A DNA stretch of 64,000 nt. Origin: an uncultured Rhizobium sp. (GTDB lineage: Bacteria > Pseudomonadota > Alphaproteobacteria > Rhizobiales > Rhizobiaceae). Position numbers and translations under genes: made by a program. Shown piece by piece: positions 10,012 through 19,452 of the stretch (position 1 is the first letter of the stretch; each line of letters starts with the position of its first letter). The stretch is from NCBI GenBank assembly GCA_945952045.1, contig CAMFHE010000020.1, positions 35,508 to 99,507 on the forward strand. Reading direction: 5' to 3'. Under the pieces are notes generated by a model that saw only the letters and a list, made by a program, of their open reading frames with translations, was not told the DNA's origin and made no database searches.

Positions 10012-10737
10012 TCAGCCCGTGAGATTGCCGAAGCGCACGGAATAGATGCGGTCCTTGCCCATCAAATGGGCGATCAGCGCCGCATGGTCAAACAGGCCCT
10101 GCATCGCCTTGTGGCGCAGGTCGAGCCCGCCGCTCATCAACCCGAAGGCCGGCATCAGCAACCGCGTGCCGTCTGTCGCGAAACAGGGCCGGCGCACCGC
10201 CTTGTCGCGGCGGCGCACGGTGGCGGCCGGATGCAGGTGGCCGGCGATCTCGCCGCGCTGCAGCCCCGGCTGCGGCTCATGCCGGAAAACGAGCCCGCCA
10301 TAATGCATTTCGTCGGCGGAGGTTCCCGGCAGGTCGAAGATGCCGTCGGGGTCGTGATTGCCGTTGATCCAGATCCATTCGCGCCCGCGCGCCATATCGG
10401 TCAGCAGCGACCGGAATTCTTCCGGCATCTCGCGCGAGCCGATGCGGTCGTGGAAATTGTCGCCGAGCGAAACGACGATCTTCGGCTGATAACGCGCAAT
10501 GACGGCGGAGAGCACGGTCAGCGTCGCCAGCGTATCGTATGGCGGCAACATCATGCCGCGCCTGGCAAAGGCCGCGCCCTTTTCCAGATGCAGGTCGGAC
10601 ACGACGAGCATTCCGCTCTCCGGCAGATAGAGGCCGCCCAAGGGATCGCAAACGGCGGCGACGCCGTTGACGGTCGTTTCCGCCGAGACCGGTGCGGATG
10701 TCGTTGCTGCGGCGCGCGCCAGCGCCAATCGGCTCAT
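10012..10737 (-). CDS. pdeM: ligase-associated DNA damage response endonuclease PdeM
   Basis: Calcineurin-like metallophosphoesterase of 241 residues. The metal-binding blocks occur in order: VVSDLHLEKG, SLGDNFHDR, INGNHDPDG and AGHLHP. This matches the PdeM family, named for its usual position with an Lhr-like helicase and an ATP-dependent DNA ligase. Here the helicase gene lies directly upstream on the same strand, 25 bp away, supporting a repair operon; no ligase gene is in the window. The ATG at 10737 is chosen; a GTG directly before it (10740) is equally possible, with AAGGA about 12-15 bases upstream. Confidence 0.87.
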   Translation of the reverse strand: MSRLALARAAATTSAPVSAETTVNGVAAVCDPLGGLYLPESGMLVVSDLHLEKGAAFARRGMMLPPYDTLATLTVLSAVIARYQPKIVVSLGDNFHDRIGSREMPEEFRSLLTDMARGREWIWINGNHDPDGIFDLPGTSADEMHYGGLVFRHEPQPGLQRGEIAGHLHPAATVRRRDKAVRRPCFATDGTRLLMPAFGLMSGGLDLRHKAMQGLFDHAALIAHLMGKDRIYSVRFGNLTG

Positions 10738-10762
10738 CACGATCAGAATCGTCCTTCGAATT

Positions 10763-13273
10763 TCAGCCCATGGCCTCGGCGATCAGGTCGTCCGCAGCCT
10801 CGGCCAGCACCGCATCATGGGCTTCGCCCGGCACGGACTCCTTGCCGATCTCCAGCATGACAGGCACGGCGAGCGGCGAGATGTGGTCGAGCGCGCGATG
10901 GGTGATGTGACCCTTGATTCGCCTCAGCATATCGCCAAGCCGCGAAATATCCAAAAGCCCGGTCGCGGCATCCTGTCGCGTTGCCTGAAGCAGGATGTGG
11001 TCGGGCTCATGGCTGCGTAAAACGTCATAAATGAGGTCGGCGGAGACCGTCACCTGCCGCCCGGTCTTTTCCTTGCCGGGATGACGGCGCTCGATCAGGC
11101 CGGCGATGACGGCGCAATTGCGGAAGGTGCGTTTCAGCAGGAAGGATTCATCCAGCCACGCCTCGAGATCGTCGCCGAGCATGTCCTCGTCGAACAGGTC
11201 GGCGAGGCTCAGGCGACCGTTTGATATCATCAGCCCCAGATCCTCCAGCCCCCAGATGCCCAGAGAATAATCCGTCGCCACGAAGCCGAGGGGTTTTGCC
11301 CCGAAGCGCTCCAGCCGGCGGGTGAGCAGCATGCCGAGCGTCTGATGCGCCAGCCGCCCCTCGAAGGGATAGGCGACCATATAGGCGCGGTTTCCGCGCG
11401 GAAAGGTTTCGATCAGGAGTTCGTCGCGCTTCGGCAGCATCGACTTGTCCTTCTGGATCGCCAGCCAGTCGCGCACCTGATCCGGCAGGCGGTGCCAGCG
11501 GTCCGGATCGGCCAGCATCGAGCGCACCTGGTCGGCGAGATAGGTGGAGAGCGGAAACTTGCCGCCGGCATAGGACGGGATTCGCGGGTCGAGCGAAAAG
11601 GCCTGGCTGGCCAGCGCCTCGTTCTCGCGGATGCCCTCGAAGCGCAGGACCTTGCCGGCGAAGAGAAAGGTGTCGCCGGGCGAAAGCTGTTCGAGGAAAT
11701 ATTCCTCGACCTTGCCGAGCGTCGCGCCGCCACGGCCGATGCGCCCCTTCTCGCCGCGCTTGACCATGCGCAGGTTGAGCATCGGGCTCTCGACGATGGT
11801 GCCGAGGTTCAGGCGATATTGCTGCGCCACCTGCGGATTGGAGACGCGCCAGCGTCCCTCCTTGGTCTTGCGGATGCGGGCGTAACGCTCATAGGCGCGC
11901 AGCGCATAACCGCCGGTGGCGACGAAATCGACGATGCGCTCGAAGGTCTCCCAGGAAAGATCCGCATAGGGCGAGGCGCTGATCACCTCGTCATAGAGTT
12001 CGAGCATGTCGAAAGGTTCGGCGCAGGCCATGCCGAGCACATGCTGGGCCAGCACATCGAGCGCGCCGGCTCCTACCGGCGGCGTATCCTGCGCGCCGAT
12101 ATAATTGGCGTCGAGTGCCGCCTGGCATTCCATCACCTCGAAACGGTTGGCCGGCACCAGCACGGCCTTCGACGGCTCGTCCATACGGTGATTGGCGCGC
12201 CCGATGCGCTGCGCCAGACGGCTGGCGCCCTTAGGCGCGCCGACATGCACGACGAGATCGACATCGCCCCAGTCGATGCCGAGATCGAGGGTGGAGGTAG
12301 CGACCACGGCGCGCAGCCGGTTTTCCGCCATCGCCGCCTCGACCTTGCGCCGCTGGGACACGTCGAGCGAACCGTGATGCAGGGCAATCGGCAGGTTATC
12401 GTCGTTGATCGTCCACAATTCCTGGAACAGCATCTCCGCCTGGCTGCGGGTGTTGACGAAAAGCAGCGTCGTCTGATGGTCTTTCAGCAGGTCGTAGACG
12501 TCGGGAATGGCGTATTTGGCCGAATGGCCGGCCCAAGGGATGCGCTCCTCGGTCTTGAGGATCGAGATATCAGGCTTCGCCCCGCCCTCGACCGTCACCA
12601 GCCCGGAATGGCGCGCCTCGCCCTCCTTCTGTTCCACCAGCCATTTCTGCAGATCCATCGGCTCGGCGACGGTGGCGGAAAGGCCGATGGTCTGCAGCTT
12701 CGGCGCCAGCCGGCGCAGCCGCGCCAGCCCCAGCGACAGCATATGGCCGCGTTTGGAGGTGACCAGCGAATGCAGCTCATCGAGGACGATGTAGCGCAAA
12801 TCCTTGAAAAAGCGCTCGGCCTCCTTGTTGGCGAGCAGCAGCGCCACCTGTTCGGGCGTGGTCAGCAGGATATCCGGCGGATTGAGTTTCTGGCGCTGGC
12901 GCTTGGAGGCGGGCGTGTCACCGGTGCGGTTTTCGATGATTAGCGGCAGGCCCATCTCGGCCACCGGCTTCATCAGGTTGCGCTCGATGTCGACGGCCAG
13001 CGCCTTGAGCGGCGAGACATACAGCGTATGCACGCCGCGAAACCCGGTTCCGGGTTTGGGCTTGCCGCGCCGGGTGAGATCGGTGAGCGCCGGCAAAAAA
13101 CCGGCCAGCGTCTTGCCGGCCCCGGTCGGGGCGATCAGCAGCGTGCTTTCGCCCGCTTCCGCCCGACGCAGCAGCTCCAACTGATGCGCACGCGGCCGCC
13201 ATCCCTTCTCGGCGAACCAGCGCTGAAAGGGGGCAGGCAGGTTCGCAAGACTATCGGCGCCATTCTGATCCAC
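10763..13273 (-). CDS. ligase-associated DNA damage response DEXH-box helicase (Lhr-like)
   Basis: Superfamily 2 helicase of 836 residues. Walker A is APTGAGKTLAGFLPAL (about residue 48), Walker B is LDELHSL, motif III is LSAT, and motifs V/VI are STLDLGIDWG and QRIGRANHR. A large C-terminal Lhr-type winged-helix/beta region follows. The family is a 3'-5' helicase tied to bacterial DNA damage response and usually encoded with PdeM and a ligase. The start is a GTG (13273) without a clear Shine-Dalgarno; the protein begins MDQNGADSLANLPAPFQRWF. Upstream lies a copy of the 47-bp repeat. Confidence 0.92.
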   Translation of the reverse strand: MDQNGADSLANLPAPFQRWFAEKGWRPRAHQLELLRRAEAGESTLLIAPTGAGKTLAGFLPALTDLTRRGKPKPGTGFRGVHTLYVSPLKALAVDIERNLMKPVAEMGLPLIIENRTGDTPASKRQRQKLNPPDILLTTPEQVALLLANKEAERFFKDLRYIVLDELHSLVTSKRGHMLSLGLARLRRLAPKLQTIGLSATVAEPMDLQKWLVEQKEGEARHSGLVTVEGGAKPDISILKTEERIPWAGHSAKYAIPDVYDLLKDHQTTLLFVNTRSQAEMLFQELWTINDDNLPIALHHGSLDVSQRRKVEAAMAENRLRAVVATSTLDLGIDWGDVDLVVHVGAPKGASRLAQRIGRANHRMDEPSKAVLVPANRFEVMECQAALDANYIGAQDTPPVGAGALDVLAQHVLGMACAEPFDMLELYDEVISASPYADLSWETFERIVDFVATGGYALRAYERYARIRKTKEGRWRVSNPQVAQQYRLNLGTIVESPMLNLRMVKRGEKGRIGRGGATLGKVEEYFLEQLSPGDTFLFAGKVLRFEGIRENEALASQAFSLDPRIPSYAGGKFPLSTYLADQVRSMLADPDRWHRLPDQVRDWLAIQKDKSMLPKRDELLIETFPRGNRAYMVAYPFEGRLAHQTLGMLLTRRLERFGAKPLGFVATDYSLGIWGLEDLGLMISNGRLSLADLFDEDMLGDDLEAWLDESFLLKRTFRNCAVIAGLIERRHPGKEKTGRQVTVSADLIYDVLRSHEPDHILLQATRQDAATGLLDISRLGDMLRRIKGHITHRALDHISPLAVPVMLEIGKESVPGEAHDAVLAEAADDLIAEAMG

Positions 13274-13315
13274 GGCGGCTAATCTAGTTCGATTCGAGGG
13301 GAATTGAAGGGCTCA

Positions 13316-13362
13316 AGCAATTCCAGCAAAAGTGTGAAGCGGTTTTGCGTCCGGAATTGCGT
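13316..13362 (+). repeat. 47-bp imperfect palindrome, copy B
   Basis: Second 47-bp copy. It starts AGCAATTCC and ends GGAATTGCGT, with the core GCGGTTTTGCG. It fills most of the 97-bp gap between the helicase start and the YitT-type gene stop. Confidence 0.75.
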
Positions 13363-13370
13363 AAAAGACG

Positions 13371-14006
13371 TCACATCGCGATGTAGCGGTCGGCCCGGTG
13401 GTTGACGGTGACGAAGAGGTTCAAGGCGACGGCGCCGAGGACGGAGTAGAAAACGACCGAAGGGGCCGTGACGAAGAAGGCGGCGGCCAGCACGCCGAGA
13501 TCGATGACCAGTTGCACCAGACCGGCGCGGATGCCGAAGCGTTCCTGCATGTAGATGCCAAGAATGCCGACGCCGCCGAGGCTGGCGCGGTGGCGATAGA
13601 GCGCCAGCAGGCCGAAGCCGAGCAACAAGCCGCCGATCAGCGCCGCCCAGCCGGGATGAATGCTGTCGATATGGATAAAGCGCGACTGCATGTCGGTGAG
13701 AACCGAGGTCAAGCCGATGGCGATAAAGGTCTTGAGCGTAAAGCCCATGCCGAGCCGCTTCCACGAGAGATAGAAGAAGGGCAGGTTGAGCAGGAAGAAG
13801 GCGAGGCCGAAATTCACCCCGAAGGCATAATGCAGCAGGAAGGCGACGCCGGCTGTGCTGCCGGTCAGCAATCCGGCGCTGGCGAGGCAATAGAGGCCAA
13901 GTGCAGCGATGACGCTGCCGCAGGCAATGCCTTGGATATCCTCGACCGCCGTATGCTTCGTGGCGCTGGTGTTCCACACCCCGAGAGCCGAAATGATCTG
14001 CGCCAT
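13371..14006 (-). CDS. YitT family membrane protein
   Basis: A 211-residue membrane protein with five predicted hydrophobic segments. It carries the glycine-rich motif GLLTGSTAGVAFLLHY near residues 45-60 and GGVGILGIYMQERFGIRAG near 145. These match the bacterial YitT/YczE-like (DUF161) family, of unknown transport or structural function. The ATG at 14006 is chosen because GGAG lies 9 bases before it; an upstream ATG at 14036 lacks such a site. It is downstream of, and in the same direction as, the methyltransferase gene, about 220 bp away. Confidence 0.8.
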   Translation of the reverse strand: MAQIISALGVWNTSATKHTAVEDIQGIACGSVIAALGLYCLASAGLLTGSTAGVAFLLHYAFGVNFGLAFFLLNLPFFYLSWKRLGMGFTLKTFIAIGLTSVLTDMQSRFIHIDSIHPGWAALIGGLLLGFGLLALYRHRASLGGVGILGIYMQERFGIRAGLVQLVIDLGVLAAAFFVTAPSVVFYSVLGAVALNLFVTVNHRADRYIAM

Positions 14007-14224
14007 GAAAGCCGTCTCCAGAAAGCACGCGGCCACGCTTCGCCCTCACAAAGGACAATTCGTGCCGAAAAACCGAAATAACGATGACAGGATGTCACGA
14101 CGCAGCGGATTTTTCTCACCCGCCCGCATCGTGAAGTGGCTGAAATTTGGGGTATTTTCCGGTTTTGCGCAAGCGAAATACGTCAGGATTACTGACCCTT
14201 TTCAACTTCGCAAGAAAGCTGCGT

Positions 14225-15154
14225 TCAGGCCGCTCTTGCGGCAATGAACAGAATGCCGTGGATGGAATTGCCGCCATCTTTGCGAATGATGGTTTTCTGC
14301 GTTGCGACAATATCGAAGCCATTGGTCGAGCAGAGCGCCGCGACATAGGCCTCGCCATGGGCATAACGCATGGAATCGCGCAGCACGAACGCTTCCGGCT
14401 CACCGCTATCCTCGACGGAGAAGGCAAGCATGGCATCGGGCGCGGCCAAGGCCGAGATCAGCGCGAAGGCGGTTTCGAGATCGCCGAGATACATCAGCAC
14501 GTCGGCGGCGGTGATCAGGTCGGCGCGATGCATCGCCTCTCCCTCGAACAGGCCGGACGCCTCGGGGGAAAGCGACAGATCGGCCTGCGCCAGATGGTCG
14601 TAGACCTGCTTTTCCGCCGCCTTGGTCAGCATGTTGCGCGAGAGATCGAAACCTTCGAGACGCCCGACATGCTCGCGGATTTCCGGCCCGAGCAGGCCGG
14701 TGCCGCAGCCGAGATCGACGGCGAGGCGAAACTTTCGGTCGGTAGCGGCGATCATTGCTGCCAAAGCCTGTGGCACGACATAATCGAGCCGTTCGACCAG
14801 CGCGGTTTCGAAACGATCGGCATAATCGTCGAACAGCCGCTCGACATAACGGCTGGAGGGATGGCTCGGGATTTCGGCTTCGCCCAGCAGCGCCAGCTTA
14901 AGACCCGCGCCGAAAATATCCTGCGGGTCGAGTTCAACCGCCTTGCGATAGGCCTCCGCCGCGCCTGCAAGCCCGGCCTTCTGCCGATATTCGCCGAGGC
15001 GAAACCAGCCGGCGGCCCAACCGGGCACCAGCTCCAGCGCCTGCTCCATAAGCTCCGCCGCAGCGCCGGGATCGCCGCCCTCGCCCAGCATGCGGGCATA
15101 ATCGGCGCGGCGGTCGGCGGTCAGGTCGCCGGAAGACAGGGCGTGGGTCGACAT
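14225..15154 (-). CDS. TPR-containing class I SAM-dependent methyltransferase
   Basis: 309 residues. The first 95 form about two TPR-like helical repeats (GDPGAAAELMEQALELVPGW, AAEAYRKAVELDPQD). The rest is a Rossmann methyltransferase with the SAM motif AVDLGCGTGLLGPEIREH (about 145) and an acidic second strand ending in EGFDLSRNML. The fusion of TPR and methyltransferase is common in rhizobia but the substrate is unknown; a protein or small-molecule target is possible. The ATG at 15154 has GGAG seven bases upstream. The small DUF6460 gene is divergent. Confidence 0.8.
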   Translation of the reverse strand: MSTHALSSGDLTADRRADYARMLGEGGDPGAAAELMEQALELVPGWAAGWFRLGEYRQKAGLAGAAEAYRKAVELDPQDIFGAGLKLALLGEAEIPSHPSSRYVERLFDDYADRFETALVERLDYVVPQALAAMIAATDRKFRLAVDLGCGTGLLGPEIREHVGRLEGFDLSRNMLTKAAEKQVYDHLAQADLSLSPEASGLFEGEAMHRADLITAADVLMYLGDLETAFALISALAAPDAMLAFSVEDSGEPEAFVLRDSMRYAHGEAYVAALCSTNGFDIVATQKTIIRKDGGNSIHGILFIAARAA

Positions 15155-15283
15155 CGGGGCGCTCCGGGCGCGAATTCGATTTTAAGGATAAGATGCGCTT
15201 GTGACGGTGGACACAAAAAAACTCAAGTCCTATTTCAGAGGCGAAGAGACTGGGCAAGGCAATCGCCGCCGACAGGAGAAGAC

Positions 15284-15550
15284 ATGTCCGAACAGATGAA
15301 CAAGCTCTTGGGAGACTCGCCGGCGCGCATCGTCGTCAAGCTCGTCGTCGTGTCGTTGATTGTCGGTTTCGTCATGAAGGTTTTTGGCCTGCGCCCGCTC
15401 GATCTTGTCGACAGCGTTCGTTATTTCCTGCTCGATCTCTGGCATACCGGCTTTGCCGCGCTGGGACAGGTGGGAGATTACCTGCTGCTCGGCGCGACCA
15501 TCGTCATTCCCGCCTTCATCCTCCTGCGTCTCCTGAGCTATCGCCGCTGA
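15284..15550 (+). CDS. small DUF6460-type integral membrane protein
   Basis: An 88-residue protein with two hydrophobic helices (VVKLVVVSLIVGFVMKVFGL and LLLGATIVIPAFILLRLL) separated by a short amphipathic segment. It matches the small rhizobial membrane protein family DUF6460, of unknown function. The ATG at 15284 is preceded by AGGAGA. Its stop is 2 bp before the start of the CAP-domain lipoprotein gene, so the two are very probably co-transcribed. Confidence 0.78.
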   Translation: MSEQMNKLLGDSPARIVVKLVVVSLIVGFVMKVFGLRPLDLVDSVRYFLLDLWHTGFAALGQVGDYLLLGATIVIPAFILLRLLSYRR

Positions 15551-15552
15551 CC

Positions 15553-16038
15553 ATGTCCCATTCGCCCATGTCCCGCCGGTTTGCGCTTGGCGCAGGCCTC
15601 GGTCTTCTCGCGACCCTTGCCGGCTGCGGCACGCTGAACCGGTCGCCGGCGATCGCCGGTGACGAGACAGCCGCCGCATTGCCGGCCGTCAATGCGCTGC
15701 GCAAATCCAGGGGTCTGCCGGCGCTCAGCCTTGATCCCGTCGCCGTGCGTGCGGCGGCCGATCAGGCAAAACGCATGGCATCGGCGAACAAGATGTCGCA
15801 CCTGATCGGTTTTGGCGACGATTTCGGCAAGCGCATGAAGGCGCATGACGTCAAGCTGCCGGCGGCCGAAAACATCGCCGCCGGACAGGCAAATACGGCC
15901 GACGCCGTGACGGCCTGGATCAACTCGCCGAAGCACCTTGCCAACATGCTCGGCAACTATCGCGGCCTCGGCGTCGCCGTCGCGCGTGATCCCTCTTCCG
16001 GAAACCGGCCTTATTGGGCAATGGTTCTGTCCAACTGA
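15553..16038 (+). CDS. CAP (SCP/PR1)-domain lipoprotein
   Basis: A 161-residue exported protein. A twin-arginine-like MSRRFALGAGLG segment leads to a lipobox, TLAGCGTL, with the lipidated cysteine near residue 25. The remainder is a bacterial CAP domain (PF00188): RKSRGLPALSLDPV, AENIAAG, AWINSPKHLANMLGNYRGLGVAV and YWAMVLS. Bacterial CAP proteins are extracytoplasmic and their activity is generally unknown. It starts 2 bp after the small membrane protein gene. Confidence 0.85.
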   Translation: MSHSPMSRRFALGAGLGLLATLAGCGTLNRSPAIAGDETAAALPAVNALRKSRGLPALSLDPVAVRAAADQAKRMASANKMSHLIGFGDDFGKRMKAHDVKLPAAENIAAGQANTADAVTAWINSPKHLANMLGNYRGLGVAVARDPSSGNRPYWAMVLSN

Positions 16039-16054
16039 GGTGATTCCGCCTCAC

Positions 16055-16101
16055 AGCAGTTCCGGAAAGCGCGTGAAGCGATTTTCCGTCCGGAATTGCG
16101 T
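16055..16101 (+). repeat. 47-bp imperfect palindrome, copy C
   Basis: Third 47-bp copy. It starts AGCAGTTCCGG and ends CCGGAATTGCGT. It lies between the CAP-domain gene stop and the MATE transporter start, so it would be transcribed as a hairpin in any read-through mRNA. Confidence 0.75.
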
Positions 16102-16118
16102 TATCCGATGAGGCAGGC

Positions 16119-17468
16119 ATGATGGACCAGCAGGCACACTCCAACCGGCTCGCTTTCGACGTGACGCACCGGCTGGTGCTGTCGATCGCCATTCCCATGA
16201 CATTCGGCTTCCTGACGACGCCGCTGCTCGGCCTCACCGATACGGCCGTGGTCGGCCGGCTTGGGGTCGCCGAAGCGCTGGCCGGGCTCGCCATCGGCGC
16301 CATGCTGTTCGACCTGATCTTCGGTACGTTCAACTTTTTGCGCGCCTCGACGACCGGCCTGACCGCACAGGCCTTCGGCCGGCATGACGGACGTGAGCAG
16401 CAGGCGATCTTCTGGCGGGCGATGCTGTCGGCGCTCTGTTGCGGCTTGCTGGTTCTGGCGCTGTCGCCTCTGCTGCTGAAGGCGGGGCTGGCGATCATGG
16501 GGCCTGACGCGGCGGTGGCAGAGGCGACATCGACCTATTTCTCGATCCGCATCCTCTCCGGCCCGGCGGCGCTCGCCAATTATGCCATTCTCGGCTTCGT
16601 GCTCGGGCGCGGCCAGGGCAAGGTCGGCCTGCTGCTGCAGGCACTGGTCAACGGCATCAATATCGTGCTCTCCATCGCGCTCGGCCTCGGCCTGCATTGG
16701 GGCGTGGCTGGCGTCGCCTGGGGCACGATGGTCGGCGAAACCGTGGGGGCGCTGGTCGGGCTCGCCATCGTCATGAAAGGCTTTTCGCCGGCCGAGCGAC
16801 CGATACGGGCGGAAATCCTGTCGCGGCAGGCCATCGGCGCGCTGTTCGCGCTCAATCGCGATATCCTCATCCGCAGTTTCGTGCTGCTGATCGCCTTTGC
16901 GCTCATGACCCGCATCGGCACGGGTTTCGGCGCGGTGACGCTGGCGGCCAATGCCGTCTTGATGAATTTCTTTCTCTTGGCGGGATATTTTCTCGATGGT
17001 CTTGCCAATGCCGCCGAGCAGCTGACCGGACGCGCCATCGGCGCGCGCTATCGCCCGGCGTTCCAGCGCGGCGTGAAACTGACGGTCATCTGGTCTTTCG
17101 CGCTCGCGGCCGTTGCCGCCGTCTTTTTCCTGCTCGCCGGCCCGGCGCTGATCGCGCTTTTGACGACTGCTCCCGAAGTGCGGGAAGCGGCCATGACCTA
17201 TCTGCCCTGGGCGGCGCTGACCAGTCTCACCGGCGCGCTCGCCTTCCTGATGGACGGCGTCTTCATCGGCGCCACCTGGTCGAACGAGATGCGCAACCGC
17301 ATGCTGCTGTCCTTCGCCGGTTATCTGGCGGCGCTGGCCGCCTTCGTGCCGGCCTACGGCAATCATGGCCTGTGGGCGGCGATGAACGTCTTCCTGCTGC
17401 TGCGCGGCGTGCTTCTGGCGCTGCGCCTGCCGGCCAAGGCCGATCAGGCGTTTCGCGCCGCCCAGTAA
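16119..17468 (+). CDS. MATE family multidrug/metabolite efflux transporter (DinF-like)
   Basis: 449 residues with about twelve hydrophobic helices in two homologous halves. It shows MATE signatures such as [20 protein letters not shown] near the N-terminus and [20 protein letters not shown] in the second half, as in the DinF branch. It should export organic cations or other drugs using Na+ or H+; the substrate is unknown. The start is the ATG-ATG at 16119 after GAGGCAGG. Its 3' end overlaps the convergent pyrD gene by 25 bp. Confidence 0.9.
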   Translation: MMDQQAHSNRLAFDVTHRLVLSIAIPMTFGFLTTPLLGLTDTAVVGRLGVAEALAGLAIGAMLFDLIFGTFNFLRASTTGLTAQAFGRHDGREQQAIFWRAMLSALCCGLLVLALSPLLLKAGLAIMGPDAAVAEATSTYFSIRILSGPAALANYAILGFVLGRGQGKVGLLLQALVNGINIVLSIALGLGLHWGVAGVAWGTMVGETVGALVGLAIVMKGFSPAERPIRAEILSRQAIGALFALNRDILIRSFVLLIAFALMTRIGTGFGAVTLAANAVLMNFFLLAGYFLDGLANAAEQLTGRAIGARYRPAFQRGVKLTVIWSFALAAVAAVFFLLAGPALIALLTTAPEVREAAMTYLPWAALTSLTGALAFLMDGVFIGATWSNEMRNRMLLSFAGYLAALAAFVPAYGNHGLWAAMNVFLLLRGVLLALRLPAKADQAFRAAQ

Positions 17469-18532
17469 TCGACGCGGCTGTCGCGCAGCTCACGGATCGA
17501 GGCGACGCGCTCGCGGTCGAGAAGCTGCGACAGGCCGCGAATGATGCGGCCGGCCAGCCCCGGTCCCTCATAGACCATGCAGGAATAGAGCTGCACCAGA
17601 TCGGCCCCGGCGCGGATTTTCTCCAGTGCCGTTTCCGCCGAGGAGACGCCGCCGACGCCGATGATCGGCAGGGACGGCCCGACGCGCTTGCGGATATTTG
17701 CGAGCACCGAAGTCGATTTCTCGAACAGCGGCGTGCCGGAAAGGCCACCGGCCTCACCCGCCTGGACGCGATCCTTCAACCCCTCGCGCGACAGCGTCGT
17801 GTTGGAAACGATCAAGCCATCGAGATCATGGGCCAGCGCTTCCGCCGCGATATCGTCCATACCCTCGGGCGTGAGATCCGGCGCGATCTTGAGGAAGACG
17901 GGCACGCGCCGGCCGCTCTTCTGCGCCTCGTCCGCCCGCGCCGAAAGCACCGCCGAGAGCAGTTCGGACAATGAAGCGCGGGCCTGCAGGTCGCGCAGGC
18001 CCGGCGTGTTGGGCGAGGAAATATTGGCGGTGAAATAGCGCGCCACACCGTAAAACGTGCGGATGCCCTCGACATAATCGCCGATGCGGTCGGCGCTGTC
18101 CTTGTTGGCGCCGATATTGACGCCGACGATGCCGTTTGTCTTCAGCGCTTTCAACCGGGCAAGCGCCGCCGCATGACCCTCATTGTTGAAGCCGAGGCGG
18201 TTGATGACCGCATTGTCGGCCTCCAGCCGGAAGATGCGCGGCTTGGGATTGCCGGCTTGTGGCTTCGGCGTGATCGTGCCGACTTCGGTGAAGCCGAAAC
18301 CGAGCCTCAGCAGCGCTTCGGGCACTTCGGCATTCTTGTCGAAGCCGGCGGCCAGCCCAAGCGGATTGGGAAAGCTCAGACCCGCAACCGTCTGCGCAAG
18401 GCGCGGATCGGGCGCGATACGGCAGGCGGGCAGCAGGCCGGATTTCAGCGCCGCAATCGACAGGCCATGGGCTGTCTCGGGATCGAAGAGGAACAGGCCG
18501 CGCTTGCCGATCAGCGAGAAGGCGTCGATCAT
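17444..18532 (-). CDS. pyrD: dihydroorotate dehydrogenase (quinone), class 2
   Basis: 362 residues, typical of membrane-associated class 2 PyrD. It oxidises dihydroorotate to orotate with FMN and passes electrons to quinone in pyrimidine synthesis. Visible motifs are [20 protein letters not shown] (FMN site), [12 protein letters not shown], the catalytic-serine loop [14 protein letters not shown] (about 170-185), LIVSNTT and [19 protein letters not shown]. The N-terminal helical segment [20 protein letters not shown] is the quinone/membrane-contact part. The ATG overlaps the stop of the upstream DUF952 gene by four bases (ATGA), so the two are coupled. Confidence 0.95.
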   Translation of the reverse strand: MIDAFSLIGKRGLFLFDPETAHGLSIAALKSGLLPACRIAPDPRLAQTVAGLSFPNPLGLAAGFDKNAEVPEALLRLGFGFTEVGTITPKPQAGNPKPRIFRLEADNAVINRLGFNNEGHAAALARLKALKTNGIVGVNIGANKDSADRIGDYVEGIRTFYGVARYFTANISSPNTPGLRDLQARASLSELLSAVLSARADEAQKSGRRVPVFLKIAPDLTPEGMDDIAAEALAHDLDGLIVSNTTLSREGLKDRVQAGEAGGLSGTPLFEKSTSVLANIRKRVGPSLPIIGVGGVSSAETALEKIRAGADLVQLYSCMVYEGPGLAGRIIRGLSQLLDRERVASIRELRDSRVDYWAARNA

Positions 18533-18876
18533 GCGTTATCCTCCGGAAAGATATGCAGGCCATCGGCCCCGAGCGGCAGCGGCGCTTCGGAAACCACCGC
18601 GGTCAACGGCAAGGTCCCGTAGAGATGCGGGAAGAGATCGCCGCCGCGCGACGCCTCGAATTTCAATGCCGCGCCCAGCGCATCGCCATCGACCGCGACC
18701 AGCAGCAACCCGCTCATGCCGGCGAAATAGAGCCGTGCGGTGTCACGCATCTGCGCGGCGGTCGAAAAATGGATGAACCCATCGGCCAGATCCACCGGCG
18801 CGCCTTGAAAAACGCCAGTTTTTCGCGCTTCATTCCACAGATTTTCCGGGACGATCTTGTAGACGATACGGGACAT
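18529..18876 (-). CDS. DUF952 domain-containing protein
   Basis: A 115-residue cytosolic protein beginning [20 protein letters not shown], with the family signature [23 protein letters not shown]952 (PF06108) is widespread in alphaproteobacteria and usually sits directly upstream of pyrD, as here with a 4-bp overlap. Function is not established; the fold is related to ADP-ribosyltransferase-like domains in my recollection, which should be treated as tentative. Confidence 0.85.
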   Translation of the reverse strand: MSRIVYKIVPENLWNEARKTGVFQGAPVDLADGFIHFSTAAQMRDTARLYFAGMSGLLLVAVDGDALGAALKFEASRGGDLFPHLYGTLPLTAVVSEAPLPLGADGLHIFPEDNA

Positions 18877-18980
18877 GGGACAGGCCTTCTTTCGGAGCTA
18901 ATGGCATTTGCCGAAAGCCGACGCGTTTGTCCACGGTTTCCCGCAGAGTTTTCGTGGCTGCACTGCCCAAGGAGGATAGC

Positions 18981-19394
18981 ATGAAGCAGATTTTCTGGAG
19001 TCTGGCTCTTATCGCCCTGCCCTTTGCCGCCTCGGCGCAGGATGCGCCCGGCCGTTACCAGATCGCCTCGACGCCCAGCGGCGTCGTCAGGCTCGACACC
19101 CAGACCGGGGCGATGACGCTCTGCCGCGACGAGGGCGATCTCCTGACCTGCGACGGCGCGGCTGCCGTGCGCAACATCAAGCCGGAAGAGGTCAAAGCGC
19201 TGGAAAACCGCATCGCCGCCCTGGAAAAGGCGTTGAAAGACAGCCAAATCCCGCAAAAGTCGGCCCTGCCAGATCAAGCGGAGATTGACCGAAGCCTCTC
19301 GATCATGGAACAAATGATGCGTCGGTTCATGGGACTGGCGGAGGAATTTTCGCGGGAGCGCCCGCGGAACGACGCCTATCCGAACAAGACATGA
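18981..19394 (+). CDS. exported hypothetical protein with coiled coil
   Basis: 137 residues. A clear Sec signal peptide (MKQIFWSLALIALPFAASA, cleavage before QDAPG) is followed by a short beta-rich part with two cysteines (TLCRDEGDLLTCDG) that could form a disulfide, then a helical coiled-coil segment (EEVKALENRIAALEKALK) and a basic tail. I do not recognise a named family. The ATG at 18981 is preferred over an upstream in-frame start because AAGGAGGA lies just before it and it exposes the signal peptide. It is divergent from the DUF952-pyrD pair and 58 bp before the response regulator. Confidence 0.75.
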   Translation: MKQIFWSLALIALPFAASAQDAPGRYQIASTPSGVVRLDTQTGAMTLCRDEGDLLTCDGAAAVRNIKPEEVKALENRIAALEKALKDSQIPQKSALPDQAEIDRSLSIMEQMMRRFMGLAEEFSRERPRNDAYPNKT

Positions 19395-19452
19395 CCCCCG
19401 TAGGCAAGGCGGTGAGGGGCGCACCGGAAACTCTTGGGAGGGAGTTTCGACC

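Noticed and set aside
11345..12943. 532-codon plus-strand reading frame opposite the helicase
   Set aside because: Lies inside the Lhr-like helicase on the other strand; long antisense frames are expected at this GC content.
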